This document shows positions 24,208-36,478 of a stretch of DNA of 64,000 nucleotides, piece by piece. The translations under genes were made by a program, and so were the position numbers. Every line of letters begins with the position of its first letter. The first letter of the stretch is position 1. The notes beneath the pieces were generated by a model, which worked only from the letters and a program-made list of their open reading frames with translations, was not told the origin of the DNA and ran no database searches. The DNA is from Paramecium sonneborni (taxonomy: Eukaryota; Ciliophora; Oligohymenophorea; Peniculida; Parameciidae). Where the stretch lies: positions 62,001-126,000 of the forward strand of contig CAJJDN010000153.1 in NCBI GenBank assembly GCA_905182985.1, read 5' to 3'.

Positions 24208-26703
24208 ATGAAAAAGAAAACGACTTCTGAAATTGACATTATTGGACCATCAGATTAAGATACCAGTGCTGTAGATCCTATTTAAATTGTTTAGTATGAC
24301 AACTTTAAATCCAACATTAAATAATGCAAAAGTGAACTCAAAGTTGGCAAAAGTGCTGATAAAATAAAAAAAAAAAAGTCTTTAGATCGTAATGCTGCAA
24401 TAAAAAAGAGTCAATAATTATATTAGAAGAAGAAGAAATCCTCTAAAATAAAAAAAAGTGTGAGTGCTGAAAGAGTACAAAGTTAAACAATTGAGTTTTC
24501 ATCACCAGATTATGTTCGTCGTAAAAAGGCTGCCACATTCTTCAATGATAAACCAAATAATATTCAAGAGCATCGTGATAGGCTTGGTTTGAGTTTTTTG
24601 AATAAAATTGGAATCAAAAGAGTAGAGCAAATTCTTGAGCGTATGTTTTGTGGCTATATTTGTGTGTAGGTAATCGTATGTCCTCCATTGAACATTCACA
24701 TCATCAACCACTTACACCTGAAAGACATTAATATCCACAACAACTCAAACATTATATGAAAGAAAAAAAAAAATTTTATTCCTAACTTGAGTCTGTCAAA
24801 TAATAATCTTTTGTGTAAAAACGTAAACATATCAATGACAATTTACGTTCTCTTGCTGAAATTGCAAAGCGAAATTCTTTATCAAATAGTAGATCCCCTC
24901 CTAGAGATACTTCCAATAAAGCAAGTGCCAAACCACTAATGCTAAGTTATGTTGCAAATCGTAAGAGTACTTCTAGGAAGTCTGGAGCACCTAAATCATT
25001 AAAAGAATAATTTAAATAATTAGAGGCTCGTTATAAGACTTTTAAAAGTAATAGTGATGTTATTTCAATGAGAGAATCTCGAAACTATGAAATGGAAATG
25101 AAAGATCAAGCTGCAATGTGCATTTAAAAATGGTTTAGAGGACATATGATAAGAAAGATATTGAAGTAAAAAAAAGAAAAGAAATTAGCAAAATCTTAAT
25201 AATTTAAAAAACTCAAAGATCAAGAAATAGTTCGTTGGGAGAATTTAAAAGAATTTCTTTAAAAATTATAAGTAAAACAAGATATGATTGTGATATCAGA
25301 ATTATTTGAGAGTTTGATAAAACATATAGAATTTAATAAAGAAAATGTGTTCAGCGATAATTTTGAATATCCTTAGTTAAAATTAAAACCTTCGAAATTG
25401 ATTGTAGATAGAAGAGATGTTTTTCCAACATAGATTGGATAGATTTTATAACTTAGAGGATAGTTGATAAAGGAGAGAGAAGAAAGAGAGAAAAAGATAC
25501 TAAAGGATATGTTAGTTTAATAGAGAATATCACCTAGATCTTTTGGGGTAAAAGAGTAAGAGATAATGAAGTGGGGAGAGAAGGAAATAGAACTTTTAGA
25601 GAATAATAAAAAGGTAATAAAAGAAGGATGGTATAAAGCTTATGAGACAATTTAGAAAACATAGAAGGATTTAAAATTTGTATAAAAGTTAGGAGTTGAT
25701 AATTTTAATAAGATGATGCCTGTAAGTTTAAGTTAAAGTAATTTATTAAAGAATTAATTGAATGATTTAAAGATAAATGTATGAAATAATAATATAATTT
25801 AGCTTTTGAGAGTAAGTTATTCTGAAGAGAATTTGCTTGATTAATAAAAAAGAGTATAATAATAAGAATAAGAATAATAATTAGTATCATATAATTCGAA
25901 TTAATCAAATAAGACTCTTTCATCATACATTTAAGGATTAGAAGTAATAAATTATTTAAGTAAGGGATGTTCCATTGGAAATGGAAGAGTAAGGATAGAG
26001 AGAGAATATATAGTAGATTTAGACTCATGTAGGATATATTCGTTAATATTTGGAAGAGATAAAATAAATAGTTAAAAATAAATATGAGGATCAATTTTTG
26101 CAAATAGTAAATTTGGGTATTGGTCCATCTCCATTTGAGATTTTAAGATTCTTTAGATTGACAGAAGAGATGCTTGAGTAATCAGTAGAGGGTGGTTTTA
26201 TTCATTAAGCAGTGTTAGGATTAGAGATTTTTACATAGAAAGAGTAAATAAATTAAGAGGAAGTTTGTATGAATGAGATGGAGAGAATTCATAATAAAGC
26301 TATATTCGATGCATATAATGAATCATTGGATTATCTAAGACCATTCGGAATAAAGGGTTATCCATTGCCTTGGAGAAAGAATGTGGTTTCTCGTTAGGTG
26401 ATAGAAGTAGAAGAAACTTTAAATAGATCAGCCAAGAGGGTAATATAATGGGCTGAAAATTTATGTGGAATACATTTACCTTAAGGTAGTCAAATTGATA
26501 ATGATATTCTACCTTAAGTTAGAGAAGAGAGATTAGATAAGATGCTAAAGTAAGAAGTAAGTATAATTATGAAAGTTTAGGTAATTGAAAATGATGATAG
26601 ATGGTAAGAATTTGATGAAGAACATACAGAGGTCACTTTAGAGTTAAGTGAATTAGTTTTTAATCATCTTATTACTGAAGTGATGTAGGAATTAAGAAAT
26701 TGA
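24208..26703 (+). CDS. IQ-motif protein with conserved C-terminal domain, 805 aa
   Basis: ATG 24208 to TGA 26701; introns of 29, 24 and 25 nt leave exactly 806 codons. The basic N-terminal third (KKKKSSKIKKSVSAERVQ) is followed by an IQ calmodulin-binding motif (AAMCIQKWFRGHMIRKILKQ, ~residue 300). Then come a charged helical region with the sequence REEREKKILKDM and a Gln-rich spacer. The compact C-terminal domain has conserved-looking signatures (GYPLPWRKNV, EERLDKMLKQEVS, TLELSELVFNHLITEVMQEL), reminiscent of the C-terminal block of large plant and centrosomal microtubule proteins. No TM. Likely a calmodulin/centrin-binding cytoskeletal protein, by inference from the IQ motif and composition. 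Confidence 0.85.
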
Positions 26704-26728
26704 CAAAGTTTATTTTTATTTTATTATC

Positions 26729-27634
26729 TCACTATTGTATTTCATTGTTTACTTTTTCAAATGGATATTTGATTGCCTATTTTTTATAGATCTTTTCTAA
26801 TGCCTATATTACAATTGTTCCCAATTCTTTATCATTTCCTTCTCTCTTCTTTTTTCTTAGAGTTTATAATAAACCCCATAAACATCTTGTCTCATTTGGG
26901 TTTTTAGATAAAACAAAACAATAATAATTTTTAGCTTAAGTGTAATTCTAATTACAATAGTTAATCTTTCAATTAAAATCATAATTTATACTTCTGCCAA
27001 TTTTACTGCTAAATGAAGATCTTAAGTATTAAGTAATAGCACTTCTTCCAAACAAAATTAAGCCTTTGAGTAATTCAAATGCTCTAAATATATATCTGAT
27101 AATTCAAGCCAAGCTTCAGCATCGTTAGGAAATGATGTAAGAAAGCTATTTAATTAACCTATTGCTTAATCTACATTATTTTATCTCTTTAACATACTAT
27201 ATTTTATTTACTCTTAACAATGCTATCTTCCTTTTTCTTGTATTCTAATCCATCAAATTTTCAGTTAACATCTTTTCATATACTACTAAAGCCTCATCAT
27301 CTTATCCATTTGCTTCTAATAAATATCCTTTCAATCTCTAAACCTTTTCAGATGTTGGGAATTTTTTAAGTAAAACTTTGAGTACTTACTATTTTATTGA
27401 ATTATTATATACATCACTAGTGTGAATTAATTACATATCTATTGATAAATAAAACAATTCTTAAAGAAGCACTAAATATTCTGAACTAGATGTTCTGAAT
27501 TGTCTAATCAATTTATAAATCACAATTGAAAGACCATCAACTATGCGAATGTTTCCGTTCTTCATTTTATGAAACAAATGCTTCAAATTCTTCATGCTTT
27601 CCAATTATTCAATCACTAATTAATGTTCCTCCAT
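26729..27634 (-). CDS. EMC2: ER membrane protein complex subunit 2 (EMC2), 284 aa
   Basis: ATG 27634 ([20 protein letters not shown]) to TGA 26729; two introns (25 and 26 nt) leave 285 codons. The order of features follows EMC2: N-terminal helix ending [15 protein letters not shown], then TPR helices ([19 protein letters not shown]), then [19 protein letters not shown], and [60 protein letters not shown]. Length is close to the usual ~290. EMC2 is the cytosolic TPR scaffold of the EMC, which inserts and stabilises TM proteins at the ER. The start was chosen because the upstream in-frame sequence aligns with the family N-terminus; a later ATG at 27565 would lose it. Confidence 0.92.
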
Positions 27635-27681
27635 TAAAATATATTAATTTATTAAAAAATAATAATAAATATTTAATTAAT

Positions 27682-29474
27682 TCAAAAAGCATTAGCTTTA
27701 TTATTATCACTCAGCAATAGTAATTTCGGTATAATATATGTACCTTAACTAAGTACTTTATTACTTCTCTTCTATCTTTCCTACTATAGTATAGCTCTCT
27801 ATTATGGTTTTAGACTACTGAATCTTAAATTTCTAATGCAATCTTAACTCCCAATAGTTGTTTTTGCCTCCTTTCTTATAATCTTCTATAATTCCTATGA
27901 TTTCTCACTCTTTAATCTCACTATTTCAGTCTTACACTCAGGTATTTTTTAATCTGATCTAAAATCAAGAGGCTTTAATTGACATTCTGATTTAAATTCA
28001 CTCTTCTCAAATCTCTTTTATTACTATTATAATTATTGAATCTTTTTTGAATCTATAAAATATAATCTAATAATACTTGTTCCTGTTGAATCTTCATACA
28101 ATTTACCAGCATATTCAATAAACTTCTCATAATCCTCATCATAATCTCTCATAGGGTAAACCTTCTCAAAATTTCCTAAATTCTAATTTTCATATTAATC
28201 TCTTATTCCTTAACATTCTCTAATTAATTTCTATCTTTCCTCAATAGTAAGTTTAATTGGTTTTCCTGTTAACATTCTTTATTACAGAATTTATCTTTCC
28301 TACAGAATAATCTCTTATTTTGCTTATTATGTACAATTCATCAAAATTAAAGATTAAGATATCAATTATCTCTTTATTGTTGCATCCAAAGGTGTATCAG
28401 TAGTAAAACTTGGAGAATGATTAACTTCCAATAAGTATGGTTTCAATTTTGAATCTAAAATAACATCCATTCCTAGTACTTCAAAACACATATTATTCAT
28501 ATGGTTATTTGGTTAACAAGATTTATATTAATGAGCCAATATTGGTTAAACAGCACAAAATGTTTTAATCATCATTTTCTTTATTGTAATCCATAATTAA
28601 TCTACATTCTCACCTCTACTTCTTAATAATTCAAAAACACTTGTCATACTTCTCTTATGTCCTATATCCATTTATTAATCACTCTCATTAAATATAAAAT
28701 TTTCATTATCTTTATTTACAGCATAATTTGTTAAATGCATACAAATATTATCTAAATTATCTTTACATGGTTTTTTATATGTCTCTGTTGCAAATCTAGC
28801 CAATCCTTCTTTAAATATATAAATTCTTAATGGATCACACCCAGCTAAAAGCACATATATTCTTAAATCAAACTTTAATCCATCAATTAAATAAGGTTTA
28901 CTTAAATAACGTTATGCAACATAATGCTCATTTATTGATAAACCTTCAGCATCCTTTACTAACATTATTCCTTTACCTTAACAAGATGCCTCTGGTTTTA
29001 TAATAAATGTTCTATTCTTACCAACATTTGTCCTAAAATCACTTAATTCTGCTGGCAATAACCATGTTTAAGGAAAATAATTGTAAGCCTAAGGAAATTA
29101 TTTGTACATTTTCATTAAGTTCCTTCCCAAATGATTCTTTCTTGCTAAACTATACATCCCAGGAAAATGATTAACTTTCTAATATGCTAAATTTATTCTT
29201 ATTTAATTTTCTACCATTCATTCGACCTAATAAATCAGAAAATACTGCTCCATCAGTCCACCAAATATCCCAATTTGTTGCATTTTCATCTGTTTAAACA
29301 ATCCAATTTAACATCTTTTTACCAACATATCGTATTACTGGATATTAAGAATCTATACATATTTATTTACACCATTTTACCAGAAACATTTATTATCAAT
29401 TAATCTTTCTTCTTCTTTACTTTTCGCTTTGTCTTTTTCACTTCTTTCTCTATTTAATTATCTTCTTATAACAT
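27682..29474 (-). CDS. Tubulin tyrosine ligase-like (TTLL) enzyme
   Basis: ATG 29474 starts a basic leader ([14 protein letters not shown]). After a 28-nt intron the TTL domain begins: [45 protein letters not shown] (ATP-grasp lysine and glycine loop), [20 protein letters not shown] and [15 protein letters not shown]. These are the ordered signatures of TTLL polyglutamylases/glycylases, which add Glu or Gly chains to tubulin tails in cilia and cortical microtubules. The C-terminal third is basic and Gln/Ser-rich, ending NNKANAF before TGA at 27682-27684. It is 47 bases upstream of EMC2 and 24 bases downstream of the giant gene's stop. Which amino acid is added cannot be told from sequence alone. 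Confidence 0.92.
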
Positions 29475-29498
29475 TTAGTAAATATAAATATATAAATA

Positions 29499-32400
29499 TC
29501 ATAACAATTATTGATATGTAGAAACCAAAAGTCTATTTTTAAAACTACTATAAATTCTATTTCCTAATTCCTAATTCAACCCCAAATTTAATAACCCTAT
29601 TGCATTTGGAATACAATTCTAAATTTCCTTTAAACTATATTTGACCGTTGTATTCTTGCAATTTTTCATACTTTCAAAATATAAACAAAACTTTTTCCTC
29701 TTTTCTTAATAAAATATCGATACATATATCTAAGTTGGTCTCATTGTAAATACCCTTCTTTTTAATAATGTATATTAATAACCCTATTTATAATTAAACT
29801 TAATATATACTTTAAATGTAGAATATTATTTATAATTTGCATTAACTTTAATAACTTACGGACATTTCTCATCTCCTTCAACTTCTTATACAATAAATTG
29901 AAAGGGATTCAATTTTAATTACTTTTTTAGTTTATTAAGCATGTATACAGAACACTTCTAAATGTCAGATTCGATGAATTCATATTGATCTATACTACAA
30001 TCATTTAACTTTAAATTTTGAAGGTTCCTCTTTTCATCATTATAATAACTATATAATACTTTTCTTAACATTAATTTAAAATTAACTATTTTTGGTTATT
30101 CGAAAAGTGTAATCCTTTAATACATCTAAAAATTTTAACTCTCATTTAATCTTATTGGTATATAAGGTTTAGACATATTAAATGGTTTTCGAACATTTTC
30201 AACAAATACTTCAAACAATGCATTGACTTCATTACCCAAATATACAACTTATGTATATAGATTTTCTCGCAACACACCTTTGAATGTATCTAAATTTAAT
30301 ATAAATCTATTTTATGAATTCTTAGAAATTTATACTCTGTCAATAAGTGATTCCCAAATTTTAATTTCAAAAGTTGAAATCATATCAAGATTGTTTTTCC
30401 TTACAAGAACTTAATTAAAGAATAAATCTTTATCACTTGAATATAGATTCTCTACACTACATTAATTTGATATCCTAGGACTATTTCTATAAAATAGACT
30501 TTTATCAGTTTTCTATTAAAACTATGAAGTTGGTAAAGATAATCTCACAATAGAATTTTAAACTGAAAACTATTTAGAAAACTATTTTTTAACAAACATA
30601 GGTGGTTAAGTTGATGATCTTCCATTTTATCTACTTTAATCACTAAAAGATTCAAGTAATTTAGGAGTATCATCATATGGTTTTTCTAAGAATTCATCTT
30701 CATTATTAATAGAAACTTTGCTTTCTGTTAATTTTTAAAGTTCTGATTATGGAATTGCTTTAGCTTGACTACGCATTTCACTATAAAAATCCTCAAATTC
30801 ATCTGGATGATTAATTGCCATTTCATAAATTTTATTCATTTCTGCAAATTTCCATCTATTAATGTAAAATTAATCAATAGTCTCTTTTGTTACTAAAAAA
30901 GATGGAAAAATGGATTCTAAAAACACTGGATTCATATTTTAGAAATCATTTGAAGAAATATAACAACTAAAATTTCTACAAGTTTGAGGTATATATAATC
31001 CAATTTAAAATTTATTTAAAGATAGATAAGATATAGTAATGATTACATACATCTTATTTACAATTTTAGTTGTTTTATATATAAATTTCTATCCTCTAAA
31101 AATAGGAGTCAGCATAGTTGTATTTTTTAATACTTTATTTGCTTCTTCAGGTAATTATAAATTATCAATTTAAATATCCATTATTTAAGCTTAAGACTTC
31201 TTTCTAAGCATAGGATCACTTATTAATATTGATAATTTTGGATGAGAAGATCTTGCATTTTACTATTCTTCAAGTATATTGCTTCCATAAGTAACTTCAG
31301 TGAATGTATTATGAAGATCATATTTAGATTGATTTGCAATATACGATAAAGGAATTTTTATTCCATGATAAGTATTTGTTCTCTAACATACTAAATAAGC
31401 AGTTAAGATTTTAATCATCTCATATAATACCTTATCTTAAAAACAATTTTGAGATGTTACTTTATTACATAGACTTTTAATATCAGCAATATCCAAAACT
31501 AACTTAAACACTTTTGTTCTACTTTCTTAAGGTATTATTTGAAAATAGAAATAAGTATTATCATTATTTACTTGATCTAAATAAAATTAATTAAACTAAT
31601 AAACTTCACATTCTACAAATACTTTACCAATATTACTAACTCTACTTTAAGCTTTAAAAGTTTTTAAGTGAAAATATGTTTTCATAAAATATCTCAAACG
31701 GCTTGATGATATCAAAGTCAATTTCAATTACTATTTAAAATAATAAAATAGAATTGTTTATTTCAATAATCTATGATTTTCATTATTTATGAATTGTAAT
31801 GGATCAATTATATACATTAATAAAAATTAATCTAAAGCACTAAATTTATCTCTATTCCTTTCATCTAAACTTACAAATTACCGATGGAATTACAAAGCTC
31901 TTCCTATCAATTTTCTTTACATTTTTGCTTATGATTTTATCTAATTACCAATTAATTATGGTTTAATAAAGATATGAAGCATTTTTTCAATATCCTAAAT
32001 TGAATGAATAGTTCTAAAAAAATATAAATTTTTATTTGGATTGTAGAGTGTTATTTTTAATTAAAGTTTCTAGTTACTAATTAATTCATGCATATTCTTC
32101 TTAAGAACAAGTAAATCTTATTTAGCTTATTAATCACTTAAATACAAAAGTTTTGTATCCAGAACTTTAGTTTCTCGAAAACAAACTTCAACTTTAAGAT
32201 TAAAATGTCTGTGCAAATAATAAAATTTATTTTTATTTATGTTAAACTTAGATTTATAAGTTAAGAAAGATTTGCTACTGATTACATCTTCATTGGATTA
32301 AGATATGCCCTTTTCAATAGTCAATTGAATACCCTCTTCAGTTTCTGTTTTAATATAATCTTGAAATAATTCTAAAGATACTTTGTTTTCTGAATAATTA

Positions 32401-34618
32401 AGACTTTTAATTGAAGTAGGGGGTATAATTTGATTACTACATAATTATTAATATATTTCATTATATATGAGTTCATCATAATGATTTATTCTTCTAATAT
32501 ATCTTTCAAGTAGAATTAGAGTATGTCTCTAATTATATTATAATAATTCTTAAATTATAGAGGATTTTTCAAATTTGATTTTTTTCTCTTTTAATTATTC
32601 TAAAATTTATAATTTCATTTATCTGTTTGGTAACCTGAAGCCAGGATCTATTTATATCATTTCTTTGATAATATTTCCATCTTTATTATCAAATACTAAA
32701 TACGTTTAACCCTCTTGATATAATACATATCCAGTTTTAATGGATTTATTATTCTTTAAGGTAATATTCAACATTATAAATTAATCTGGATATTCTGGTA
32801 GAAATTATTCAGGCTCTGGATAGATTATTTAACCTCTAGGTGGAAAATAAGTTTCTTTATAATTAATTTAATATTTAAATGTAATTGTAGGTCCTTCTTA
32901 GGGTTAATAATCTTCAAAATTAGTTAAAGTGGCAAATTAAAATTCAGGTAGATAATCATTTAAAAACTATATATCTGATTAAGATCTATCTCTAATTTAC
33001 TCATCCAAATTTTATTTAGAAAGTGGTGGTTCTAAAATCTATTCTTCTTTATTTACTAACCCTAATTTATGTTTTCTTGAAAATTCCAAAAAATGACTTC
33101 CATGAGTTTGAGTTTTTCTTTAAATACTATTACGAATTAATGCTTGTGAAGAAATAAGCTTATCTAATCTAGGACTAATAGCTGTATTTATATTATGAAT
33201 AACAGAATACTATTTTTTAGGATTTCTTTATGGAATTTCTTATATTATATCTTTTTCCGAGATATTCTAAATTGATTTATAATTATTTGAAAAATGTTTT
33301 TAATCAGTTGGGGATTGAGATGTGATTCCTTTTGAATATTCAGATTTATTATCATCAGATTCTTAGATCATTATGCTTTATTCTTGAGATTATTTAATTT
33401 CATCTGTGAATAATTATTGTCTTCTATTTCTAGATGATGAGAGGGTTGGTAATTCTTCAGTTTAACGTTCAATAATTCTAATTGGATCAATTCTAAATTA
33501 TTTTAAGAGCATTTATCTTTTATTTTCTTTTTCAATTTATTTGTTTTTGTAATATGTTCTAATATCAATTATATCATGTTATAATTGATATTATATAACA
33601 TCCTTCATTGAAACTATTTTAAATCCAACAATTGATTTAATTAAATAAAAATGATTTTTTAAAGCATACAATAGTTTAGCCACAATTTCATGAGCATATT
33701 CTTATGCTGAATATACTATAGCTTGACATTTATTAGATTAATGAAGAGTTTATTAATTACAATAAATACTGAACAAACCATTAAAATTTTATAAACGATC
33801 TTTTGAGAACCATCTTTAATATTCATCTAAATAATTAGCAAAATTATTAATTTTGAAATTAAAAGTGTATTATTATTTATCATTTGATAATCTAAAATAG
33901 ACTATTAATTATAATGCTTTAATTGATTAAACATCAGCAAAAATATTCATGATATATTGTAATTAATGTGCTAATTTAAATTATTATAAATTTATACAAA
34001 TTTCACTTGGAGATATATCATTTTTTATATCTTCTTCTTCTTCACTCTACTAATTTTAAGAATCAGTATCACTATAAGCTCTAACAGATATATTGGAGAG
34101 TTTCCAAATCTTGATTTCAGAGTCAAAGAATAATTTAGATAAAAAGTACAATTCAGATTCTGGTAAACTATAAAATTCTTTAATAATTGAAACTAACTAT
34201 TATAATCAAACTAATATGATATACAGTTTTAGCTTTATTAGAAGTACTTTTATCAGAATCAGTATTTTTCATTTCTCTAACAATAGAATCAAATCCAAAA
34301 TTTCTTCTTCTGACTGAATTTTTCATATCTTTAACAGAAACTTTCATTAAATTACGTCCTGTTTATTGACTATCAACTTTTTCACTTACTTATGTAATAT
34401 TAATAGGTTTAGGAAGATTGATTGGTGTTAATTCAATAGTTTTGAGAGATTGAATTTTTTTAATATTTAAATAATGTTTCCTATAAGCATTTTAAATAAT
34501 GGAAGCAGCCAAATTAAGTTATTCCAAATTATATTTAGTAAGTAAATCAGCAAAGAGATGTTCACTATGTTCAACAGACATATCTGTTAAAACATTTTAA
34601 ATTAAAGGAATTTACAAA

Positions 34619-34659
<41 letters not shown>

Positions 34660-36298
34660 GACTAAAACAGATTCTGTTGTAGGTTAATGTAAATCATCAA
34701 ATTATTATTAACAATTTATATCTTATATGGTTTATATCTTATGTATTTTTAATTCACTTTATTATGACTCAGACTTAAGATTGATAATTTAAGTGCTTTA
34801 TTTATTAAGAATTTTAGGAATCAATCTATTAGATTTGAATTTCTTTTTACTAATATTTTTAATAGGTTAGGTCGATTCATTTTATTTATTATCTATTTTC
34901 TTTTTAGGTAATACATATTCAGATTTAATTTATGGTCTTGTTAAGAGTAATTCATCAAGAGTATTCTTTTTTAATTCAGTGGTATACAATTGTTCTCTAT
35001 AAAAATGGTAATAATTTACTTAAGTTAATCCATATGATTATCCAACTAATAGAGACTTGTTCTTTATGATTAGGTTGCATTAGATAATCTAGGTGAAAAC
35101 AATCTTTCTTAAGGTAATAGAGATTGATTATAAGTAGAAACAGCTCTAGATGAAGATTTCTTATTTTTTAGTTGATATTGCTTATATTTAGAGTTAGTTT
35201 CATCATGTTTCTGTTGAAATGATATAGTTCTCAATTTATCTTCGTATTCTATTCTTACTTTCTTCACATATTCTGGCATCTAGTATTTAGTTGTATGTTA
35301 TGATAACTATCCTACTATTTGTTGATATGATTTCACCTATTAGATAATATGATGCTTTCATTAATTATATCAGTAATACATTAAAGTTTTTATTTGGCTT
35401 AAGTGTAACTACTTTTTTAAGTAATTCTTGACCAACGTCTTTTTATAAATCATCTTTGAATTATTAAAAATCAATTTTCTCTTTTCCCATTATCATTTCA
35501 AATTCCATTTTCTGACTTAATTTTTCATATTTATCTCTTACCTTTATTGTTGCAGCAGCATCCATTCCATATATTAATTCAAATATTTACCAAGATTTAT
35601 ACAAATTACGGAGTGCTTCCTTTTCAAATCCAACTTTAAATTAAGATTTCCCTATGTAATAAAAAGCTTTAGCTAACATTAAATACCATTTTTTAAATTC
35701 TTAATGAAATTCGTCCTTGGTTAGATTTCGTAAAGATTCAAATGTGATACCCAAACGATGTAAAATTTCTACATATTTATTACATTAATCCAACATATCA
35801 TCTTTTCTATGCATCATTCTACATACTTCACATCCATGAAAGAGTAATTACACATATATTTTTAAAACAAGTTAATCTTCTTCGTTAATATTTACCCTCT
35901 TAGTATATGCAAACTTTTCCATAAAAGGCAATACTTCTTTAATATTCATCCAAGCTTTTTGATATTGATTCTGTTACTCATACAATTAGACAATCTGTAA
36001 AATTGAATTACCTCTTGCACGAACAAAGTTAACTGTATAAAAAATCCCACTTGTAATTGAAATAGGAGTAGTAAGCTACTCTATAAAATAATTTCTATAC
36101 TTCTTTTGCTCTATTAAAAAACATTTCTGCTTAAGGATTGTTACCAATCTTTAAAAGTGCTCTTCCATCTCTAATTAAGGTGTTAGCAAATTCAACGGCT
36201 GCATTAACTACAATTGGAGATTCCCATCCATTCTAAGAAAGTGTTTACAAGTATTATCTTTCAAGCCTTTACAAATTTAAGAACTGTCCAGATTGCAT
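29499..36298 (-). CDS. Giant TPR/IQ/poly-Q protein, ~2,200 aa
   Basis: ATG 36298 (MQSGQFLNLQRLERQYL) to TGA 29499. Coding continues on the minus strand over 6.8 kb, with introns of 20-28 nt bridging frames. The first ~400 residues are TPR-like paired helices (AAVEFANTLIRDGRALLKIG, FHQEFKKWYLMLAKAFYYIG). Next a basic, disordered stretch, then a pure run of 13 Gln encoded by TAA (34621-34659), then an IQ motif (NLAASIIQNAYRKHYLNIKK). The remaining ~1,400 residues alternate helical and beta-rich segments, including NFANYLDEYQRWFSKDRL and PFNMSKPYIPIRLNESQNF. No kinase, nuclease or TM signatures were seen. Calmodulin or centrin binding is suggested by the IQ motif; otherwise unknown. I translated most but not every exon, so the possibility of two genes is small but not excluded. 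Confidence 0.75.
34621..34659 (-). repeat. (TTA)13 microsatellite coding poly-glutamine
   Basis: Thirteen perfect TTA units on the plus strand. Read on the minus strand inside the giant gene they are thirteen TAA codons, i.e. Gln in this genetic code. Slippage-prone and probably polymorphic. Confidence 0.9.
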
Positions 36299-36478
36299 AT
36301 TAATTATAATTAAAGAGGAATATTAATTTTCCTCACTTATGTTTTTATTTAGGATTAATCTATACAAAGATAAAGATTAAGTTTAAAGATCTATTAATCT
36401 ATCATATCGAAAATGACTAAAAAAGTATATAGAAAAACAATCATTTAAGGAATTAAAATTTTGATAATTTAAATAAAG

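Noticed and set aside
27537..27565. Apparent overlap of a TTLL C-terminus with the EMC2 start
   Set aside because: The TTLL frame actually stops at 27682 and EMC2 extends up to ATG 27634 with family-like N-terminal sequence. The overlapping frame was spurious.
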